Shown here: piece by piece, positions 33,757 to 46,383 of the stretch
How positions within the stretch are numbered: the stretch's first letter is position 1
Layout: the number at the start of each line of letters is the position of its first letter
Assembly: GCA_050084515.1 (NCBI GenBank)
Contig: CM114271.1
Location: 55,490,001 to 55,554,000, forward strand
Reading direction: 5' to 3'
DNA length: 64,000 nt
Source of the DNA: Blasia pusilla
Lineage: Eukaryota > Marchantiophyta > Marchantiopsida > Blasiales
The notes under the pieces: generated by a model
Databases searched by the model: none
Seen by the model: the letters and a program-made list of their open reading frames with translations, nothing else
Told to the model about the DNA's origin: nothing
Position numbers and translations under genes: made by a program

Positions 33757-35504
33757 GGGGGCTGGTATTCTGGCAGGAGAGAGGAAGAGAGGAGAGGAAG
33801 AAAAGAGAGGAAGAGAGTCTCTCTTAAAAAAAAAAGGGCAGAATCCGCCTCCTCTCTTCAAAAAATTTTGATATATTTGAAATTTTTGTTGGCTTTAAAA
33901 TACAAGAAATATTTAGAAGAGAGTAGCAAGTGGACCACATTCGGGCCTAAAGTAACCTCCTTTTTCCAAGGGGCGAAAAAAAAGTAGGCATCATCAGACC
34001 ACTACAAACATTCTTCCATCACTCTCCATGTGAGCCTGAGTTTCTTCACATTTCTGTCTCGAGTCTCTGATGGTTGTGCCTGGGGATATTTTTAACTACT
34101 CTAACTATGGTCTCAATAGACTGCGGTGCCCTTCAAGGTTTAATTTCTCGGAATATGTGGTTGACATTATGGATTGACATCTCTTCTTGCAAAAGGCATA
34201 AAATTCTCCTCAATAAGGGGCAAAAGAAAGGCACAAGGAAATGCCTTTAAATGATTGTTGACTCTTCTTGCAGAAGGCATCAATACTCATCCATAAGGGG
34301 TTTTTCCACAATAGAATAAATCGCTCGTCACTCATGGTAGCTAAAGACTTTCATTACATCATTTTATGATGTGGGCTCTTGAATGGGTGCACAAAGTATA
34401 CCATGGATTGCTGTACGTTTGATAACTTGGTTTCACCATTCTCTTTGCCATTGAGAAATGTGATCACACGAGACAACAATTGAACCAAAAGATTGATAGT
34501 TGTTAGAAGTAAAGAGGAACTGATCAAAAAGAAAACGTGATCAGACAAGACGAAAATTGAAGCAAAAGATATTTAGCTGTTAGGAGTAAAGAGGAACTGA
34601 CGCACCCATGTCCCTTCATTCAGATCCTAAATCTGAGAATCCCAAAAGCTGCACCCCTCTCAACCCGTCGGAATTTGATAGGTTGCAAGTCTTGCAACCC
34701 GTCGGAATTGGATGGGTTGCATCCCTTGCAAGCAAGCTCACCATAACAAAAGAAGGATTTTGAGAAGTGATTCCATACCGCCCTGCACCCCATGAGAATC
34801 CAACAGGTTGGGAATCCCAAATGGCAATCCAAGAGATAGTAGGAATCCAACACGTCTTAGAGAAGAGAAGAAGCCTACGATTAGTTTGACGGTAATATGG
34901 GAACGAGCCAAAAGTGCAGAAGCCCACCAGAATGCCTCAAAAGTTGGACTAACAAGGAAAGAGTCCGATCACTCAAGCAGCCAACCTATCAGAATCCGAT
35001 AGGTTGCCTGAAAGTGGTTAAAATATTGTGAGAAGTTGCAACCCGTCGGAATCTAACGGGTTGCAAAATAAAAAGTCTGAGTAGATAGACCAACACAATC
35101 GATAAGACCAAGAAAGATATTCAGCAAACTTTTACAAACACCATCATGGATCAAAAAATTCTTGTCCTTTATTACATCTGAGGGAAGCTCGGAAATATAC
35201 ATTTGATCTAGTCTATGATTTCTTCAGCCTCGTCATCTCAAATTTACTCCTAACTCACCTAGGTTCCTGTACAAAAGGAATGTCTTGGGATACAAGTGGC
35301 TCCTCTGGCCGATTGTAGATGGGGATAAAAAATGTTGGGGAATTCGAGAGCCTTCGCCCCCCCCCTAGGTACACCATAACGGTCCCATGTAACGTAATTT
35401 GAGTCCCACCGCCTTCCTCGGTAGTAAATCTTGTACGCTCTGCAAGGTGACACCCATCTAGTATCAATATGTGCTCCGTCCTTGGAAACCGATAAATCCC
35501 TACT
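33757..35504 (-). mobile_element. P copy C: 3' region and terminus
   Basis: An inverted copy of 16.6-18.43 kb. The terminus is at 33757 (GGGGCTGGTATTCTGGCAGG reading rightward), followed by the GA-rich tract, and palindromes at 34660-34700, 34980-35060. The tail segment (35504-35255) reads CRAYKIYYRGRRWDSN and WDRYGVPRGG before a frameshift in a C-run near 35356. Confidence 0.65.
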
Positions 35505-36784
35505 TGTGATACCCACAATTTTGTACTTTTGAAGGAATACATCTTTTTATTCAAAGAAGACTTGTATATACACTATGATTTTGATATTATGGTTATTATT
35601 ATATATTATTATGGAGAAGAATGAGTAAGATTAAAGTGAATCACGAAGCTCCAAGGAGAAGGCAAAGAGATAGAAAATCAAGGATTTGCCTGAGAGGAGA
35701 GGAGAATAAAAAAACGAAGTCTAAAGACCCAGCAAGAAGCTTCGAAAGGACCACGGAGCTCTGTTAAGAACTTGTTTATGAAGTGCTTCGCTCCTGAACG
35801 AAGCATGAAGCATGAAGAAGAAGAGAAAGAAGTACTTCGCTCTTGAACGAAGCACCTGGAACAAAAACAAAGAATGGAGCGCTTCATCCTCAGATCAGGA
35901 GAAAGAGCTTCGTCCTCAAGCGAAGCAAAAGAGGTCCAAACTTAGCAGCGAAGCGAAGCTAAGATTGACAGTGATTTCAAGCGACACATAGTTAGAACAG
36001 TTAGAATAGGAAAAGGCGCAACTCTTTGTATCAGATAAGTAGTTATGAAAGTTTTGTTCTGCGAATTCATAGGGATCTTGGGAAAAGAGAAGAGCACCAT
36101 AGATCTCGGTAGTTACAAATGTTGAAGAGACACCAGCTTCATCAAGAATGCTTCGAATCTTTGGAACACTCCTACTTCAGAGAGTATTTAAGAAACATGA
36201 AAGTAGCTATCATCATCATTCTCTTACAAAGTCCTTATGCTGTAGGAATGGTCCGAGCAAGGGAGTAGTACCCTCTCGAGCTTGTATAACACTTTGAAGC
36301 TTTCTCATTCTTGATGGAGTAGTAAAGCTCTCATTCCTTCATTCTGATGAGCAATGCTTATGTCTGAGTATTCTTTTTGGGTCTGTAGAGTGAAAAGTGA
36401 ATCAGGCGAACCTTTCTCATCAATGGAATAATCAACATGGAGCTGTAGGAAATCTGTTTGATAGAGAGTAGCCTGCCAAGACGGATTGAGTTCCGACAGT
36501 AGGAGAAGCCAGCTTTCTTGTTGAGATCTCTGTGAGGTTTCTTGATGACGAGAGGAAATTTTCCTGAGCGTGCTATCAACTCCACTAGAGAGAATTGAGA
36601 AAAGAAACCTTGGTACTAAGAAAGATCCGAAGATATTGATAAGACATTGAATCTAAATTATTCATACCTAAATACAACTATTACAACAGAATTGTAATTT
36701 GGAACTCTCTTTTCATCAAACAATGATCCTCTTGGGGATCAAACTCAGTAAACGACTGTAAAATTGAAACTCTTATACATTACA
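35505..36784. repeat. Solo-LTR-like insertion with 5-bp target-site duplication
   Basis: The insert starts TGTGATACCC and ends ATACATTACA. It is flanked by CTACT on both sides (35500-35504 and 36785-36789). Removing it plus one CTACT restores contiguity with P sequence (GCGTTTTGGAGTAGGG...), as seen in copy A near 16635. It has AGCGAAGC/GCTTCGCT motifs several times (35765-35930). No pol or gag is present, so it is best read as a solo LTR of about 1.28 kb. Confidence 0.85.
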
Positions 36785-36831
36785 CTACTCCAAAACGCTT
36801 CAGTCAAGCTCGGTCCTTTAGTTCTTTGAAC

Positions 36832-37400
36832 TCACTTGTCATTGTCCGTGAGCTCTTCCAGAATTACTGTCGGCCTTGTACTCCCGATTTTCAGAATAGT
36901 GGGAAGTGACGATGGTGGGTTTTGAACCGGAGCTCTCGGCTTTGGAGGAGAGTTGTATGCTCCAACTAGCCTGTCCTAATCTAGCTTTGCCTCTTTGCAA
37001 AGGTCATAAAGTTCCTGCCTTCCCTTAAGGCAGAGAATGTTCCTGCCTGCCAAGCGCCTCTGATACTTGCCCCTAATAGGCCCACTAAGTCGAACACCAA
37101 GTCACGCGACCTTGAACAGAGCTCAATGAGCGTTTGCATCAAGGCAGGGGACATTTCCCTTCCTCCAAGTAAGGGGGTCCTGTCTTGCATGTAAATTCTT
37201 GGGGGGGAATTGTATAAACTATCTAAGTTGTACCCATCGGAGCATGGATCGATTGGATCCAGGATCTGGAACACCTGGAAGTTATGCTCGAGCCTTACAA
37301 AACAGTAAACAAAGGAGTGGTCCATGTGTAAAGAAGCAGGTTGGAAACAATGTCAGCGAAAAGAAAGAGCTACTTGACCGCTGGTCTACTCTCAATATGG
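36832..37400 (-). pseudogene. P copy C last exon: methyltransferase motif X/I-like block
   Basis: The cleanest version of this block. A 114-codon frame (37325-36981) reads FVRLEHNFQVFQILDPIDPC, NLDSLYNSPPRIYMQDRTP, LLGGREMSPALMQTLIELCS and RSRDLVFDLVGLLGASIRGA. P-A-L-M-Q-T-L-I and D-L-V-F-D match motifs X and I of beta-class amino-methyltransferases. Past DLVGLL the family frame moves by -1 (RGKYQRRLAG...). It ends with a TGA at 36834-36832. Confidence 0.5.
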
Positions 37401-37489
37401 TGACACAATGTGCAACACGTCCATAGTGCATTCCAGTCCCTGTTGATTACCAACCCATAAGAACTTGGCCTAAAGTCCTAACAGTAGAG

Positions 37490-37791
37490 CAATCTGTCGG
37501 AGTCCGATGGGTTGTTTTACAAGTGTAATTTTATTTTTTTGCCATGAGCAACCCGTCGCTTTCCGACGGGTTGCATCACTCCAGAAACACAAGGAAAAGC
37601 ACAAGTACTTGCAACCCTTCGGATTCCGACGGGTTGCACTCACTCAATAGAGACTTGTGGTAAATTTGCAGCCTGTCACTTTCACATGGATTGCAACACC
37701 GCAACCACAAGCTCTTGGGATCCGACAAGTTGCATGCAGAGATGCAACCCGTCGGAGCCCAATGGATTGAATTTGGATTAAGAGCCCTTAC
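37490..37791. repeat. P intron 3 palindromes (copy C)
   Basis: Five dyads with variable centres, at the same intron position as in copies A and B. The donor GTAAGG is at 37791-37786 on the minus strand. Confidence 0.7.
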
Positions 37792-39837
37792 CCAGACTTG
37801 ACTCATCGCCGATCGGAGTGGATACTCGTTCTTGATGACCCATGATTGCACTGTCCTCCACTTTAGCGACCTCTTCACGCAGTGAAGGTTGAAGAGCTCG
37901 TCCTTGCTCCCTCCATTCAAGACCAAGAAACAACCCCTGTCACTCAGATAAGCATCTGCAAAAGAAAACAAGAGCGCGATCTGGTCATAGGTGAGAGGGA
38001 CATTCCACTCTAGGACAGTGTCAGATGGATTGTTGTCCCACAAGCGAAACCCAGAGGGCAAATCTGCGATGAGGAGATCCACCGCCACCTCCTCGACTAT
38101 CCCATGGGCCATCTAGGGAGTGTGCCCATTTCGTTGAAGTTTTCGTCCCAGCATGGTCAATTTGTCGATGGCAGGTGTCGACTCCTGGGAACTGAAACTT
38201 TGCTGCTCATCCACAAGATGAGTGAAGTGAATGAGGATATTTGTCGTGGTCATTGTTTCTCTATGTCTTCCCAAGGATGATGGAGTGTATTCCACATCCT
38301 TATCTGCTCCCTGGGATGAACCAGGCGCCTCCCGCTTTCGCTTCTCCCGAGTTCGCGGTCCGCTTGTGGGGGTCTTTGTTACCTCAGACTCGACTGGAGT
38401 TTTCTTGGCGGAGGACCTAGTCCGGCCCTCTCGCCTCGCTTGACTGGACGATTCCGCCTCTCGCCTTGAGGTGTCACCCTCTTTTCTAGAAGAGTCTACC
38501 TCGGAATTCTTTGATCCCCTCGCCTTTTCTTTCAGACCCGCTATAGATTTGTCCTTGGCGGTGACTACCTTGGACACCAACTCCGCTATCTCGAGGGCTT
38601 GCTCCTCCGCATCTCCTTCAAAAAAATCTTCAGGCTACACAAAATTTGGAATTCCGTCCCTACCTGCAATCATTGCATCATACACTAGGCGTAGATTTTT
38701 TTTGGTTATGCCCTCAGGGTCGTTGAAGTCCAACTAGATTGGGCAATTTTCAACCTCCCGGTCGGACATGCCGTGTGCCATCTCCATGTCGTACATGGAA
38801 AATGCCTCTCCATCAGGCGGAGAAGCCCACAATTTGCAGGCTGCCGGTATTTTTGCCAAGTACCTACATTCTTACAATTGAAGAGGTACTTAAACACCAT
38901 CTGTTGGGTAGCTCTTTGTCGAGATGAATCGGCTGCCTGCTCCTGAAGATCCCGCTTCTTCTTTGGGAAATCCCTTTTCTTGGCCTCAATTTCTTCATCC
39001 AGGTCTGCCTAAGGGAGGATGTGATTCTTGAACATCATCTTGAAGGAAGCCTGGGTTTTTCATGGCCTTGTCTTGGATGTCATCAAGCCATAGGTCGAAA
39101 TCTTCAGCACTCTCTAGGTTTGTTTCCTCCGGAACTGGCTCTATCTTCTTCAACTTTGCTTGAAGACCCACGAGCATGGACTCCGCGAGAAGCCGCAACG
39201 CGTCCGAAAATGACCATTCACGTAGTCAATGGGAGATCCCTGGATTAGAAACTCCTGGAGGATGGTGTGCCGCCCTCTTTTGGGCCTCTGTGCCCTCGAG
39301 ACTGATTTTCATCGGTCGGATTCTCCTAAACTCGGAAATTACAGACAATGAAAATCTGTGAACGCGGTCCAGAGACACTTTCTTGCCGATCTGACCCTGT
39401 GGATCTTCATCTCTCTTCCGCTGGCGCTTGATTATCGCCTTGAGCTCCTTGTAGAATTCTAGGCCAAGATCCGGGTTCAGAATTGTAATGTAGCGCTGCA
39501 TCTTGCTTGTAGTGTACTTTGTAGCTGTAGAGACTGCAGCCTGGATAAACTTTGCATGTTCAGACGTGGACACGTTCTCCCTTCGCTCCAATTCCAATGA
39601 AGCGCTCTTCTTGCCGGCCTGGATCTTCGACCAACAAAGGATTGTGACGGCTGCATCTTGGGAAATGAAGGTATTTGCCCAAGTCCTCTTTTTAATTTGA
39701 GTCCCTTTCGCCAACATCTCATTTACCAAAGCGTCGCCCAAGAACCCCTTATACTCTTCCGGGTGCGTCGTAAGCACCTTTTTCACCCAGTCGCAATCTC
39801 GGATCCAATGGTGGGTGACGTTCCCCTCGGATACAAT
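37792..39837 (-). pseudogene. P copy C exon 3: linker and methyltransferase motif IV-like block
   Basis: Starts after a GATGTGCAG acceptor with IVSEGNVTHHWIRDCDW, then KKVLTTHPEEYKGFLGDALV and KAIIKRQRKRDEDPQG. It continues through an acidic region (LESAEDFDLWLDDIQDKAMK), a charged Ser-rich part (DSSRKEGDTSRREAESS) and TREKRKREAPGS. The C-terminal block reads VAVDLLIADLPSGFRLWDNN, LEWNVPLTYDQIALLFSF, ADAYLSDRGCFLVLNGG and KWRTVQSWVIKNEYPL. D-L-P-S-G replaces the D-P-P-Y-G of active amino-methyltransferases. Several frame breaks occur in the linker, plus a TAG at about 38115. The motif block itself is open and retained across copies A, C and D. Confidence 0.6.
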
Positions 39838-40615
39838 CTGCACATCCAAACACACGCTAAGAATTATTGCAAGCTACAGGGTTCCTGCAACCCGTCGAAC
39901 TCCGACTAGTCGCAACACTTGGTGGTCAAAATGGTAGCACGGAAAAAAATATTGCAACCCGTCGGGGTCTGACGGGTTGCAACACCTTTTTTTTTGTTAC
40001 ACTTATTGCAACACTCACGCAAATTTTGAGAGATGATTGCAACCCATCGGTGTCCGACGGATTGCACTCGGATTTGTGATTGTCTGGCTACAACCCGTTG
40101 GACTTCGACGGGTTGTAAGATGATTTCCATTCGGAGACTGGTTTCCGGAAAAAAACTTCATATATCAACCCGTCGGAGTCCGAAAAGTTGCGCAATTTTT
40201 AGTAGAGCTAGAATTGGACGCCTAAAAGCAAGCTCTCTTACTCCGACCATCTACCCGTGGGAGCAAATGCAACCCGTCGGAGTACGACCAGTTGCTTTAG
40301 GCCAAAAACATCCCTAAAATAGCGGACAGTCCAGCCACTCGTCAGACTCCGACGAGTTGCTTTAAGGCATTCGATGATTTGTTACCACTAGTTTAACAAC
40401 TCATCGGAGTTTGACAGTTTGCAAAACATATACATCATGCACTCATTTTAACACCCGTCGATGGTGGACTGGTTTTGGTATCCCGGCTTTCGCTGGTGTG
40501 CTTGGCCACGAGGCAACCCGTCGGACTTCGACAGTTTGCTTGAAGCTTTCCAATTATGCAACCCGTGTGACACCGACGGGTTGAAGCAATCAAAATTAAG
40601 GAAGAGGAAACTTAC
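39838..40615. repeat. P intron 1 palindromes (copy C)
   Basis: About ten dyads, several with GANTC centres (for example near 40165 and 40272), between the exon 3 acceptor and the exon 2 remnant. Confidence 0.75.
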
Positions 40616-40680
40616 GTATTCATGGCATGCATTGCCATTTGCACCGTTTCCATATGATGAGGAAATGGATGGAGCACGAC
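40616..40680 (-). pseudogene. P copy C exon 2 remnant
   Basis: Only the end of exon 2 (HPFPHHMETVQMAMHAMNT) survives. It is joined directly to promoter-type palindromic sequence at about 40680, so exon 1 and the ParB-like segment were deleted from this copy. Confidence 0.65.
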
Positions 40681-41509
40681 TGCGCAACACATCGGAGACC
40701 GGGGGGGTCGCAAGCCTCCCCCGTCTTGGGATAACAACGCGAGGTACCCGCGCAACCCGTCGGAGATCGGGGGGTTGCACGCTTCCCTCGTCTTGGGATA
40801 ACAAGGCGAGGTACCCACGCAACCTGTTGGAGGCCGACGGGTTGTACACTTCCTTCATGTTGGCGTTCCAAGGCGAGATACCCGCGCAACCCATCGAAGG
40901 TCGACGGGTTGCACACTTCCCTCATCTTGGGGTCACAAAGAGAGGTACCTAGGCAACCTCCGATACCGACAAGTTGCACGCTTTTCTCTCCCTTGGGTAA
41001 CAATGCGACAAAGCATAGTTCTGAGGCAACCCGTTGCCATCCGACGGGTTACAAGGTCTACCCAGAGTTGGACACTTCCCAACATACGGCAAAACTGCAC
41101 TCATGATTTGCACGGTTAATTGAATAAGAAAAATTGACGCAAGATGCAAAAGGGAAAGCAAGGTTAGGTACCTTTGGATCCGGTAACAGTCCCCAATGGG
41201 TTGCCATAGCAAATCCATCCGATGTCTCATGTTTGATGCTAGCAATCTTGACTCAAATCAACTTGGTCAGACAAGAAGGGGGTACCAACCCAACAGACTC
41301 CGACGGGTTGCAACTCGCAGTGGGACACTGCAGAAAATGGAACTCCAAGCTTCGCAACCCACGTGTCTTATTCCCAAATTCTGCAACCCATCGGACTCCA
41401 ACAAGTTCCAACAGGATTGAATCCATTCCTTCAGACAATCTCACCTACCAAACAGCATCTTGTCAGTCAAATTCTGTCAAGAGAATCTGAGTCACTATTC
41501 ACTATAAAT
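40681..41509. promoter_or_regulatory. Palindrome-rich region upstream of Q copy 3 (P/Q divergent region)
   Basis: Equivalent to 9933-10827 in inverted order. Dyads recur about every 60 bp from 40687 to 41060, with spacer words such as GCGAGGTACCCGCGCAACCC, then again at 41285-41420. It ends at the CATTCTC repeat leader of Q. Confidence 0.6.
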
Positions 41510-41580
41510 TAAACATTCTCATTCATATTCTCATTCTCATTCCCATTCCCATTCTCATTCTTATTCTTAATCTCAGTCTT
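41510..41580 (+). repeat. CATTCTC/CATTCC microsatellite in the Q leader
   Basis: A run of ATTCTC and ATTCCC units just before the Q ATG at 41603. The complementary GAGAATGAGAATG run lies before the ATG of copy 1 at about 9960-9980. Confidence 0.8.
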
Positions 41581-41602
41581 CTCCCGGTGGAATCTTCTGG
41601 GA

Positions 41603-44600
41603 ATGGATAATTATGTGAAGCTCACTTGTGGCAGCCATCTAGCGGCCCTTCCTCAATCAGAAATAGTTCAACCGCAAGCTCGTGAGTCTTTCATACCATT
41701 GGATGAAAATTTTCTCTCAGTTCGATTTCTTTTCCAAATTGGAACCATCTTTGTGTCCAAGGATGTTAGGGTGGACGGTACGGAGGACATAATAGGTGAG
41801 ACAATCCAACCAGTGATTGCAGACCGTAAAGTATGGAATCTCCTACCTCTAGCAAATGGTCAATATAGAGTTTACGGCTTGCCTCTGAATTCCTCTGTTT
41901 CCCAAGTAGACGGTCGAAAGTTTCCTAGTGCATCAAGCTCTACGTTTGCAACTCCTAACTCAGTAGATCTGGCATCGACTCCAACTTCACACGTTCGTAA
42001 CAATGTTGTCCCTCTTGAAGACATTCCAGATGTCGTCAACCTCAGTGGATCTGTTGGACACCAACCGCGCCCTCTGTCTGCCTACTCGTTCCTCTTGCGA
42101 ATATTAGAAAATAGTTTGCTATCATCTCTGGCCTTTAAAATGTTCAAGCACATTCTTGTCGACGAGCTGCTGCCCACGTACGATGGTAATTGCATTTTTT
42201 AGTTGCCTTCACTTGCTACTGCCCACGTACGATGGTAATTGCATTTTTGAGTTACCTCCACTTGCTGCTCTTGCTCAAAAGAAAGATGGAGGACGCTTGA
42301 AGGGTATGGACAGAAAGTCTGATTGTCATCGATGGTGCAGGCTTCAACGTACTAGTGCTTCAATTCTAGATGGTCCTTGGATTGTTTCTCGCCACCAATG
42401 CGTTGGAGCCTTGGAGTGTAGAAGTCCAGCCTGCCTGTATGTAGAGCGCAATTGGCGAGTCAATACGTCGCAATTTCCCCTCAAGAATGCAGAAACTCCA
42501 TATGAGGTCGGTGCGACCATACCGCCGGGAGGCCATCGATCTCCTCATTGTCAGGCATCCCCTTTCTGCGTTAGAGCATGTCCTGCATACATATTTTTCA
42601 TTGTCCAAGACTTGAGTTCTACGTCAGAGTACACAAGGTTGGCAGTTCATACTGGCTACCACATTCATCGTGTGACCAATGAAATTTAGAGACACATCAA
42701 GGAGGATATGGCAAAGAAAGTGGCTGAGGTCTATAGAAACTCTCCGGGATCAAAGCTTGGAGTGATCAAGCTAACAATTGCATCACAAATTTGTGAACAA
42801 TTGCTTGGAATCCTTGGGCAGGGCGAGATCACGGCTGTTGAGGAGAAACAACTCTGGGAAAATCTCATATTTCTCGTTGATCCTAAATGCTTCCGGAATT
42901 TGCTGCATCAAATACGGTTACTGGATGGAAAGCCGGCCGAAATGGATGCCATTTCTAGAATCAAGGCCAACTTGAGATTTCCATTCATTCAGAGATGGCA
43001 GTTCATGGGCCAGGGAGGCGAAGGATCCAGGGCTTACATCTTCAAAATATCAACGACAGGACCGTCGAGTGGCCTCGATCTTATAGATCGAATGAGGGAA
43101 GGAGAAGATCTTAACGGTAGCTGGGTAAGCTTTGATATTTGCTACACAGTGCTGAATGGATGGTTGACCATGGGTGCTGACGTTTATGACCACGTGGAGA
43201 AGGGACTCAAAACTATATTTTCCTGTGAAGTAAAAGCATAAGACTTTGGCAATTTGAAGATGTGTTGGTTACTCTTATTGGAGGTGGTGAAGGAAAAAAA
43301 AAGGCCATCTCCGGAAATTTATGGGTTCATGGCGGACAATGCACAACTTGGGTTTATTGCTATCAGGGAAGTGTTTTGGGGTGGAGAGGTTCAACCGGAG
43401 AGGGAAAGGTCGGATGCTTTCCATTGACAATAGTCTGTGACCCGGTATACCAAATCTTGCATCAAGGAGAATAAGAGGATAGAGCATGTCATTCTACTCC
43501 AACCCTGCAAGGATAGCAAAACCTTGAAACATGCCATGGAATGCCAAGAAGAACTTCAGGGATGGTGGAGGAAGCATGTGATTGAGGGGAAGTACAAAGA
43601 GTTGTGCTCTTGGCTGAGTTGGTGGACTGTACGAATGAGACAATGGGGAAACTTCATGCGGCATATGAGTTCACTATTTCGTCTTGTCGAACTCAGGCTG
43701 AGAATTGTTTGAAAAGTTGCAGCTCAAATTGAGAAGCGTGGGCACTATAGGGATTTCAAACCGAAGAAACCAAGCAACTTGTTGGATGCGACAGATTGTC
43801 CGAGAGTGCAACTCATTGGAAACAGACGGGTTGTCTCAATGTGCAACAAGTCGAAAACCGACGGGTTACATTCAGAATGTTGGTGCAACCCGTATACAAG
43901 TATGCAAGTCGCATGTATATAAGGCCTGCAAATAGTTCGACCTGGATGGGTTTCGGATGACTTGCACATGGATCTTCCAGCCCGGAGTGGCCAAATTAAA
44001 GGTTCTTGCAACCCGTCCGAATCGGACGGGTTGCAGTGGGTGATTCTTGGGTGTTGCAACACGTCGAGACCCGATGGGTCGCAGAGTCATTCATGGGATG
44101 CCTTTGACTTGCAACCCGTCTAGTTCCGATAGGTAGCTTTTTTATCTAACTTTGCAACACGTCGAGACCCGATGGGTCGCAGAGTCATTCATGGGATGCC
44201 TTTGACTTGCAATCCGTCTGGTTCCGATAGGTAGCTTTTTTATCTGACTTTGGAGCTATTTTGGTTCCCTTCTCACATTTCTGTTGTCGTGTTGAGAGCC
44301 TTTCTTCAAGTAAGGGCAGGCCTTCTAGCTGCGGAAGACGCGGTCGATGCAAGATGAACTCTCTAAGAAGATCTCCTTTTTCAATATAAAATTATTATGT
44401 ATACTCTCCATTCTCTCACGACAGATATCACAAATGGAAGTGCCAAGGCGATCACTTCTTCGTAGCATCGGACCTCGAAATTCCTAACTATAAAACCCCT
44501 ATAAACTATTTTACGCTTGTATACGAGGAAGATAGCACAACTAGTATTAAACTCTACTTGAGCAGACATATTGACGTCCATGGATCGCTATATAAGGACA

Positions 44601-46383
44601 TACAAAGTACAATCCCATGTCCTTCCATATGTGACGATAGGAAGGATCACCGGAGTTGGAGATGGAATGACATGGTTCATGAACGCCTCCCCAAAGTGAT
44701 AAACTAAATAGCGAGTGAACCAGTGCCTATCTACAAAGAGTATCTTGACATGATATGGATTAAGGAAAGGAAAGTCAGGCACAACTCGTGCTCCACCCCT
44801 ATCCATGTTTGACAGAGATTCTCTACTCTCCTCAAGAATGGGCTTTGGCGGAGTTATTCTCCCAAGAGGGGTAATCCATTCTCATTGGGGAAGTAACAAG
44901 CCAAAACATTCACTATTTTAGTATGACTAAACTCTTCTAAGGTGACAAAATTCTCATCTCCACACACACACACCACACTCTAGAAACCTCTCGAAGAATA
45001 GACCATGGTCAAGTTCCTCTCCCAAGAGGGGTGATCCACTCTCTTTGGAAGAGCAAGCAATCCCAAAGTCATACACTCAAAAGTGACACAAAAGACTCAA
45101 GATGTGGAATAGAAGGTGATGAACCCTCGAAGGTCCCTCCTCTTTATATACTCACAAGAGACCCACAAGAGTACGAAATAGAGCTAATCTTATCTTGTGC
45201 CACATGGCTTTCTCTCAAGGCTTAACCAATCACATTTTGACACAAGTAGATTTCCACTTATCTCTTCCAAAATATCCTCTTTTATCTACTTGATATTTTC
45301 CAAATTACCCCAACTAACCTAGTCACCAACCAAGACTACTTTTGCTTTTCATTAAAGCACCAACCTTACTACTTTACTTTTATAAAGTCATCTTTTATTT
45401 ATTACCTCTTTTCTAAAATTGGGCGCGCATAAAAGAGGCACCATAAAGAGGTTTAAACATGGGAATTTCATTTTCCTAAGCTAATTTACTTAATACTAAT
45501 AAAACTCTATCTAACACTTAATGAGGAAGGAGTTTACACATTGGCTGATTTTACCATACGACAACGTCGTTGTAGGGATTGAACATTCATGAAAATGCCC
45601 TCTCCCCCAACACAAGTGGAGCAGAAAGTGTTCATTCCTCTTGGAGGTCATCACAAGCATGCCAAAGAATTTCACTTGTGGAGGCATGCCAACAAGACCA
45701 GGCCAGAGCAATGCTACAGTCTGCAACATCCCATATCTTCCTCACAAAAGGAAGGGAGCCTTTGATGTATGAGCTCTATGTCAGGGCGGCTGTGAGATCG
45801 GGTGATGAGAAACTCTATGTGGAAGTCTTCAATCGGTGCGTAGCAAGAACTCGCCTCGAGCAAGATGTACATACTGGTGGGGATATTTGTGGGCGTATTT
45901 CAAGACATCCCATACACATGGTGGTAGAGCAGTCCGAGCAAGACTCGTGCAGACCAGATAAGTATCTTGACTTTAGGCAAGTGAAGAGGCAACATCGAGG
46001 AACAAACCCAGTGATTGATTTGGATGAGGAAATCACGCCGCCTAGGTATTTGGAGACCTCAGATTGCTTCCAAATCCGTGATGCAGTAACTTCTCCAAAA
46101 TCAGTGAATGTTTTATTTCAAAAGCCCTCCGTTGCTGGAAGTTCGCAACATCCGGTCGCTATGATGGTTCAACAATATGAGATTCAAGTCATTGAGATGG
46201 ATTGCAACCTCAAACGGTGGCATATATCTAGAGCAATCCTGGACGTGGACCCACTTGCAGGGCAGTATCTAATGGCATTAGGAGAGCATGTGACACTTTC
46301 CTAAATAAGAACTGTACCAGGACTCGAGGACCACTTCCTCGATTTTGGGGACTCTAAACCTTTGATTGTTTAATGAGGACTAG
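41603..46383 (+). pseudogene. Gene Q copy 3: most complete Q, interrupted by an LTR
   Basis: Exon 1 starts MDNYVKLTCGSHLAALPQ and is open to 42199, where a short duplication of GTACGATGGTAATTGC introduces a stop. The Cys/His-rich domain follows (SDCHRWCRLQRTSAS, CVGALECRSPACLY, ATIPPGGHRSPHCQASPF). A further part (42708-43241) reads IKEDMAKKVAEVYRNSPG, WLTMGADVYDHVEKGLKT. The transposase-like stretch EIYGFMADNAQLGFIAIREV sits at about 43310-43375, then DAFHWQ and SVTRYTKSCIKENKR. The GTGAGT donor homologous to 18661 is in the ATGAGTTC stretch near 43667 and is mutated. Palindromes lie at 43790-44240, an inverted LTR at 44285-45563, and the next exons at 45579-46304 (IYELNVRAAVRSG-like, PVIDLDEEITPPRY). 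It is cut at 46383 by a gypsy LTR, so the SWIM exon is missing. Confidence 0.6.
44285..45563 (-). repeat. Solo LTR of gypsy element 2, inverted
   Basis: It has inverted ends TGTCGT...ACGACA and matches the LTR at 46384-47660 over its full length of about 1.28 kb in the opposite direction, including the TATATAAAG box (45150-45142). It sits inside the Q intron upstream of the exon that starts GGATTGAAC. A short target duplication is likely but not clean. No internal region remains. Confidence 0.8.
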
